A DNA stretch of 64,000 nucleotides from Nocardia pneumoniae NBRC 100136 (GTDB lineage Bacteria; Actinomycetota; Actinomycetes; Mycobacteriales; Mycobacteriaceae): NCBI RefSeq assembly GCF_000308755.1, contig NZ_BAGF01000024.1, forward strand, positions 1 to 64,000, given 5' to 3'. The position numbers were made by a program, and so were the translations under genes. Below the pieces are notes generated by a model. That model saw only the letters and a list, made by a program, of their open reading frames with translations. It made no database searches and had not been told where the DNA came from. Below are positions 60,905-64,000 of this stretch, one piece after another (position 1 is the stretch's first letter; each line of letters begins with the position of its first letter).

Positions 60905-61378
60905 ATGCGCGTATACCTCGGTGCCGACCATGCCGGTTTCGAACTGAAGAATCACGTCAAGGCCCATCTGGAGCAGGCGGGCCACGAGGTCGTCGACTGC
61001 GGCGCGCTCGTCTACGACGCGCTCGACGACTACCCCGCGTTCTGCATCGAGGCGGCCCGCCGCACCGTCGCCGACCCGGGCAGCCTCGGGCTGGTGTTCG
61101 GCGGCAGCGGCAACGGCGAGCAGATCGCGGCGAACAAGGTGCCCGGTGCCCGCTGCGCGCTGGCCTGGAGCGTCGAGACCGCGAAGCTGGCCCGTGAACA
61201 CAACAACGCGCAGCTGATCGGCATCGGCGGCCGGATGCACTCGACCGAGGAGGCGCTGGCCATCGTGGACGCCTTCCTCAGCACCCCGTGGTCGGGCGAG
61301 GAGCGCCACCAGCGGCGCATCGACATCCTGGCCGAGTACGAGAAGTCCGGCGTGGCTCCGGCCGTTCCCGAGTACTGA
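60905..61378 (+). CDS. rpiB: ribose-5-phosphate isomerase B
   Basis: This 157-aa protein starts MRVYLGADHAGFELKNHV and has GLVFGGSGNGEQIAANK with the anion hole, plus REHNNAQLIGIGGRM. RpiB interconverts ribose-5-phosphate and ribulose-5-phosphate. It corresponds to Rv2465c, where a Glu/Ser pair replaces the Cys base of E. coli RpiB; a Ser is seen here in GGSGNGE, consistent with that subgroup. ATG 60896 would add three residues. It is followed by the glycosylase gene after 22 nt. Confidence 0.94.
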   Translation: MRVYLGADHAGFELKNHVKAHLEQAGHEVVDCGALVYDALDDYPAFCIEAARRTVADPGSLGLVFGGSGNGEQIAANKVPGARCALAWSVETAKLAREHNNAQLIGIGGRMHSTEEALAIVDAFLSTPWSGEERHQRRIDILAEYEKSGVAPAVPEY

Positions 61379-61400
61379 GCTCGGCGCGGTGTAACCAGCT

Positions 61401-62213
61401 GTGCCGGAAGGACATACGCTGCACCGCCTGGCGCGGCTGCATCATCGCAGTCTCGCGGGCGGCGTGGTGCGCGTATCCAGCCCGCAGGGCAAGTTCGCCG
61501 CGGGCGCGGCCAGGGTCGACGGCCGGGTGCTGATCAAGGCCGAGGCGTGGGGCAAACACCTGTTGCACCACTACGACTCGGGTCTGGTCGTGCACGTGCA
61601 TCTCGGCCTCTACGGCGCCTTCACCGAATCCGAACTGCCGATGGGGGAGCCGGTCGGGCAGGTCCGGATGCGCATGATCGGCGGACCGGACGCGGCATCC
61701 GGCTTCGGCACCGATCTGCGCGGGCCCACCGCGTGCGAGATTCTGCTCGCGCCCGAGGTCGCCGCGCTCACCGATCGGCTCGGCCCGGACCCGCTGCGGC
61801 GCGGCGCCGACCCCGACCGCGCCTGGCGACGTATCCATCGCTCCCGCAGGCCGATCGGTGCACTGCTGATGGATCAGCAGGTGGTGGCCGGCGTCGGTAA
61901 CGTCTACCGTGCGGAACTGCTGTTCCGCCACCGGATTTCGCCGCATCGTCCGGGCGTGGCGGTATCGGCCGACGAATGGACGGCCATGTGGACCGATCTC
62001 GTCGCGCTGATGCGGGTGGGGGTACGGGTCGGGAAGATGGTCGTGGTCAGGCCCGAACACGACCACGGCGAGCCCTCGTACGCGCCGGATCGTCCGCGCA
62101 CTTACGTCTACCGCCGCCAGGGAGCGCCGTGCCGTCTGTGCGGCACGCCGGTCGCGCATCAGGTCATGCAGGCCAGGAACCTCTTCTGGTGTCCGACCTG
62201 CCAGCCGGACTGA
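61401..62213 (+). CDS. Fpg/Nei-family DNA glycosylase (Nei1-like)
   Basis: The protein is 270 aa. After Met removal, Pro2-Glu3 (MPEGHTLHRLAR) form the catalytic pair; EAWGKHLL supplies the family Lys. A helix-two-turn-helix (LMDQQVVAGVGNVYRAELLF) precedes the zinc finger (CRLCGTPV, then CPTCQ). The zinc-finger Arg/Gln context and overall similarity match Rv2464c (Nei1). It removes oxidised bases and cuts the strand by beta/delta-elimination. The start is GTG 61401. Confidence 0.93.
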   Translation: MPEGHTLHRLARLHHRSLAGGVVRVSSPQGKFAAGAARVDGRVLIKAEAWGKHLLHHYDSGLVVHVHLGLYGAFTESELPMGEPVGQVRMRMIGGPDAASGFGTDLRGPTACEILLAPEVAALTDRLGPDPLRRGADPDRAWRRIHRSRRPIGALLMDQQVVAGVGNVYRAELLFRHRISPHRPGVAVSADEWTAMWTDLVALMRVGVRVGKMVVVRPEHDHGEPSYAPDRPRTYVYRRQGAPCRLCGTPVAHQVMQARNLFWCPTCQPD

Positions 62214-62218
62214 CCCGG

Positions 62219-62252
62219 GTCGCGGGCGGACGGCACCCCGTCAGCCCGCGAC
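62219..62252. terminator. bidirectional terminator hairpin
   Basis: GTCGCGGGC and GCCCGCGAC pair around an inner GACGG-CACC-CCGTC hairpin, separated by a single mismatched pair. It overlaps the last codons of the GGDEF gene and follows the nei-like stop by 5 nt. Confidence 0.7.
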
Positions 62253-63200
62253 GGCGGTGTCGATATTCGGCTCGTCCGCGAAAGCGAACCGCCGCCCGCC
62301 TGCCGTCTTCGCGGAATACATCGCACGGTCGGCACGGCGCAGGAGATCGGTGAAATCGAACGGGATGCCCGGCGGGTTGTAGGCGGTTCCGACGCTGGCC
62401 GACACCGGGACCGGACCCGCCGACGACCAGACCGGGTCACGGAGCGCGGCCACGATGCGGTGTGCGAGGTCGCCGAGGTTGTTGCGATGCGAGTTGATCG
62501 CGAGCACGAACTCGTCGCCGCCGTACCGGCAGATCACCGTGTCCGGCGGGCAGGCTTCGCGGAGCCTGCCGGCCAGTTCGACCAGCACCTCGTCACCGAT
62601 CGCATGCCCGTATCCGTCGTTGATCTGCTTGAACCGGTCCAGGTCTATCAGCAGCAGCCCGACGCCGCGGCTCGGGTCGGTGGCCATCAACCGGACCTTG
62701 TCCTGCAGCAGCGTGCGGTTGGCCAGATCGGTGAGCGCGTCGTGGGTGGCCTCGTGGCGCAGCCGGTGCTGCAGCGCGGCGATCTCCTGCACCCGCAGCG
62801 ACACCTTGGCCGACAGATTCTGCTCCTGCTGCGCGAGCGCCCGCTCCTGCAGCGCCTGTGCGTAACTGTCGATGGCCTGGCTGGCGATGAACGGCCAGCG
62901 CGTGGCCACCAAGGAACCGGGCGTGCCGGAGGGGAAGCCGAGCAGCCAGCGCGTGGCCTGCGCCAACATCCGGATCCGCTCGAACGGCGCTTCGGCGAGC
63001 CTGGCTCCGAGCATCCGCGCTTCGAGCCAGGGAAACGGCTCGGTCCGCGCGAGCGTGAGCAGCCGCTCGATGATCTCGATCAGCACCGGCTCCAGCTGCT
63101 GGGGTGTGGCGCCCGACCCGGGCTCGGCGCAGACCGCACGAGCCCATGCTCGGGCCATGGTAGCTACCGGGGGTTCGATGTCGGCGGACATCGGACTCAC
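62241..63200 (-). CDS. diguanylate cyclase-type GGDEF protein
   Basis: The protein is 319 aa. Residues 1-110 are a helical sensor-like region with no known fold I can name, 112-150 is a coiled coil, and 155-315 is a GGDEF domain with an intact GGDEF at 227-231 and LLIDLDRFKQINDGYGHAIGD. The RxxD inhibitory site is not present at the usual place, so product inhibition may be lacking. No EAL domain or signal peptide was seen. It should make cyclic di-GMP. GTG 63200 is used; ATG 63191 is an alternative. Confidence 0.88.
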   Translation of the reverse strand: MSPMSADIEPPVATMARAWARAVCAEPGSGATPQQLEPVLIEIIERLLTLARTEPFPWLEARMLGARLAEAPFERIRMLAQATRWLLGFPSGTPGSLVATRWPFIASQAIDSYAQALQERALAQQEQNLSAKVSLRVQEIAALQHRLRHEATHDALTDLANRTLLQDKVRLMATDPSRGVGLLLIDLDRFKQINDGYGHAIGDEVLVELAGRLREACPPDTVICRYGGDEFVLAINSHRNNLGDLAHRIVAALRDPVWSSAGPVPVSASVGTAYNPPGIPFDFTDLLRRADRAMYSAKTAGGRRFAFADEPNIDTAVAG

Positions 63201-64000
63201 CCGGTGTGGGTGACGTCGGTGCCAAGCTGCCCTGTGCTGACACAGGCGCCGGCGTCACGCTGATCGTGCCCACTGCTACGCGGTTGTGTCCACCTGGTTC
63301 GGCGCACGCTCACCGCCCCCTTTCCAGATACCCCCGTCCGGCAAAAAGGATCCTAGCAAGCCACTCGGCATCGAAAAGCACCGTTTTGCAACGTGTTATC
63401 GACACCTCGCGAATAGCGATCGGGAATGTGATCGTACCCGTCGCGCTGGTGTTACACCCGAATTCCGTTCGCTGCGAAATCGCGCCGCGGCGCGCTGGCG
63501 ACACGCTGTGGGACGTGCGCCGCAGGTGACGCGCGGGGCCTGAGTGCGGCCCGAAGTCACTCCGCGCCACTGGTTCTCCGAGAATGCGTTCTCGCACGCG
63601 ACGTCCTTGTCTTCCCTGTCGAGCTTCGAATCGTTGTCCGGGCCGTTCTCGGGTCGGCCCTCGCGTTCTCGCCGCCTTCTCGGCACGTTCCGCGTCAAGG
63701 ACTGTTCCGCGCCCGCCGAGGCCGCGGGCGACATGCCGGACAGCGGCATGCGCGGCCACGCGGAACGGCGGGGTCGGAGGCTCGGCGGTCCGCACGATGA
63801 CCGGTACCGCGTTCGACGGCAAGACGACGGTTGCCGCGCGGTTAGCCAACCGTGCGCGGCAGTGTGACGTTCCCGAGGCGCAGTGCCCCGCCGACCTGCC
63901 GGTGCCGCGCTCGGCACGCGGCAACACGCCGAACGCGTCGACTGTGACGGCGAGTCGTGCGGTCCTCATCGGAAACCCCCGAGCGATGTTCCTGGCCTGA
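63201..64000. other. 800 bp at the window end without a confident gene
   Basis: Overlapping open frames on both strands (for example 63544-63867 plus and 63310-63969 minus) are Arg/Ser-rich and lack recognisable domains; none has clear coding character. No repeat or RNA was recognised. Confidence 0.4.

Noticed and set aside
63310..63969. 219-codon minus-strand frame and overlapping plus-strand frames at the window end
   Set aside because: Neither strand shows a domain, ribosome site or clear coding bias.

Overview
The window is high-GC actinobacterial DNA, most likely from Nocardia or a close mycolic-acid-containing relative (inference). Three things point there. GC-rich codons dominate, and GTG/TTG starts and stop/start overlaps are common. 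The right half follows the Mycobacterium tuberculosis order Rv2478c (SSB), Rv2477c (ettA), Rv2476c (gdh), Rv2475c, Rv2474c, then aglA, glbO, an HNH nuclease, a DUF5130 gene, pepN, the mycothiol-dependent DsbA-like protein, rpiB and a Nei-type glycosylase. A membrane acyl-CoA desaturase is also paired with its own reductase.

Layout. 1-2767: desaturase electron-transfer operon (reductase, desaturase, 102-aa protein). 2768-5315: small genes (DUF4254, a 108-aa protein, an excalibur-like lipoprotein, DUF4389). 5329-8022: ABC exporter operon on the minus strand. 8090-8920: class II glutamine amidotransferase. 9193-32398: a three-gene operon encoding an immunity-like protein, a WXG100-type protein with a degenerate zincin-like C-terminus, and one uninterrupted 6722-residue protein. 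32777-32850: tRNA-Arg(UCU), minus strand. 33052-36050: CopD/CtaG fusion coupled to a Ser/Thr dehydratase. 36212-45308: ssb, ettA, gdh, thioesterase and a conserved hypothetical. 45833-47456: AzlCD exporter with a divergent XRE-cupin regulator. 47461-51326: HNH nuclease, GlbO, alpha-glucosidase, a CtaJ-like small membrane protein and DUF5130. 51379-63200: pepN, purC, Nudix, ECF42 sigma with its YCII partner, ferredoxin reductase, DsbA-like, M48 protease, rpiB, nei and a GGDEF protein. 63201-64000: no convincing gene.

The centre of interest is the 23-kb operon at 9193-32398, which looks like a type VII secretion-associated polymorphic toxin system. The giant protein carries, in order: a CpnT-like helical N-terminus, a Gly/Ala-rich linker, a SecA-like ATPase, a papain-fold (Tox-PL) domain, several unassigned modules, a CdiA-CT-type nuclease, six tandem XRE helix-turn-helix repeats followed by a sigma-70-like domain, two more XRE domains, two DUF1023 alpha/beta-hydrolase modules, a degenerate GDPD barrel, another unassigned module and a ninth XRE domain. 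A short motif, consensus (D/T)RPxG(F/Y)IGSRP, occurs eight times, nearly always at module boundaries. A second motif, TPWSR, recurs in the same linkers and once in the upstream WXG protein. No function is known to me for either motif. No ESX core component lies in the window, so secretion by type VII is inferred from domain types only.
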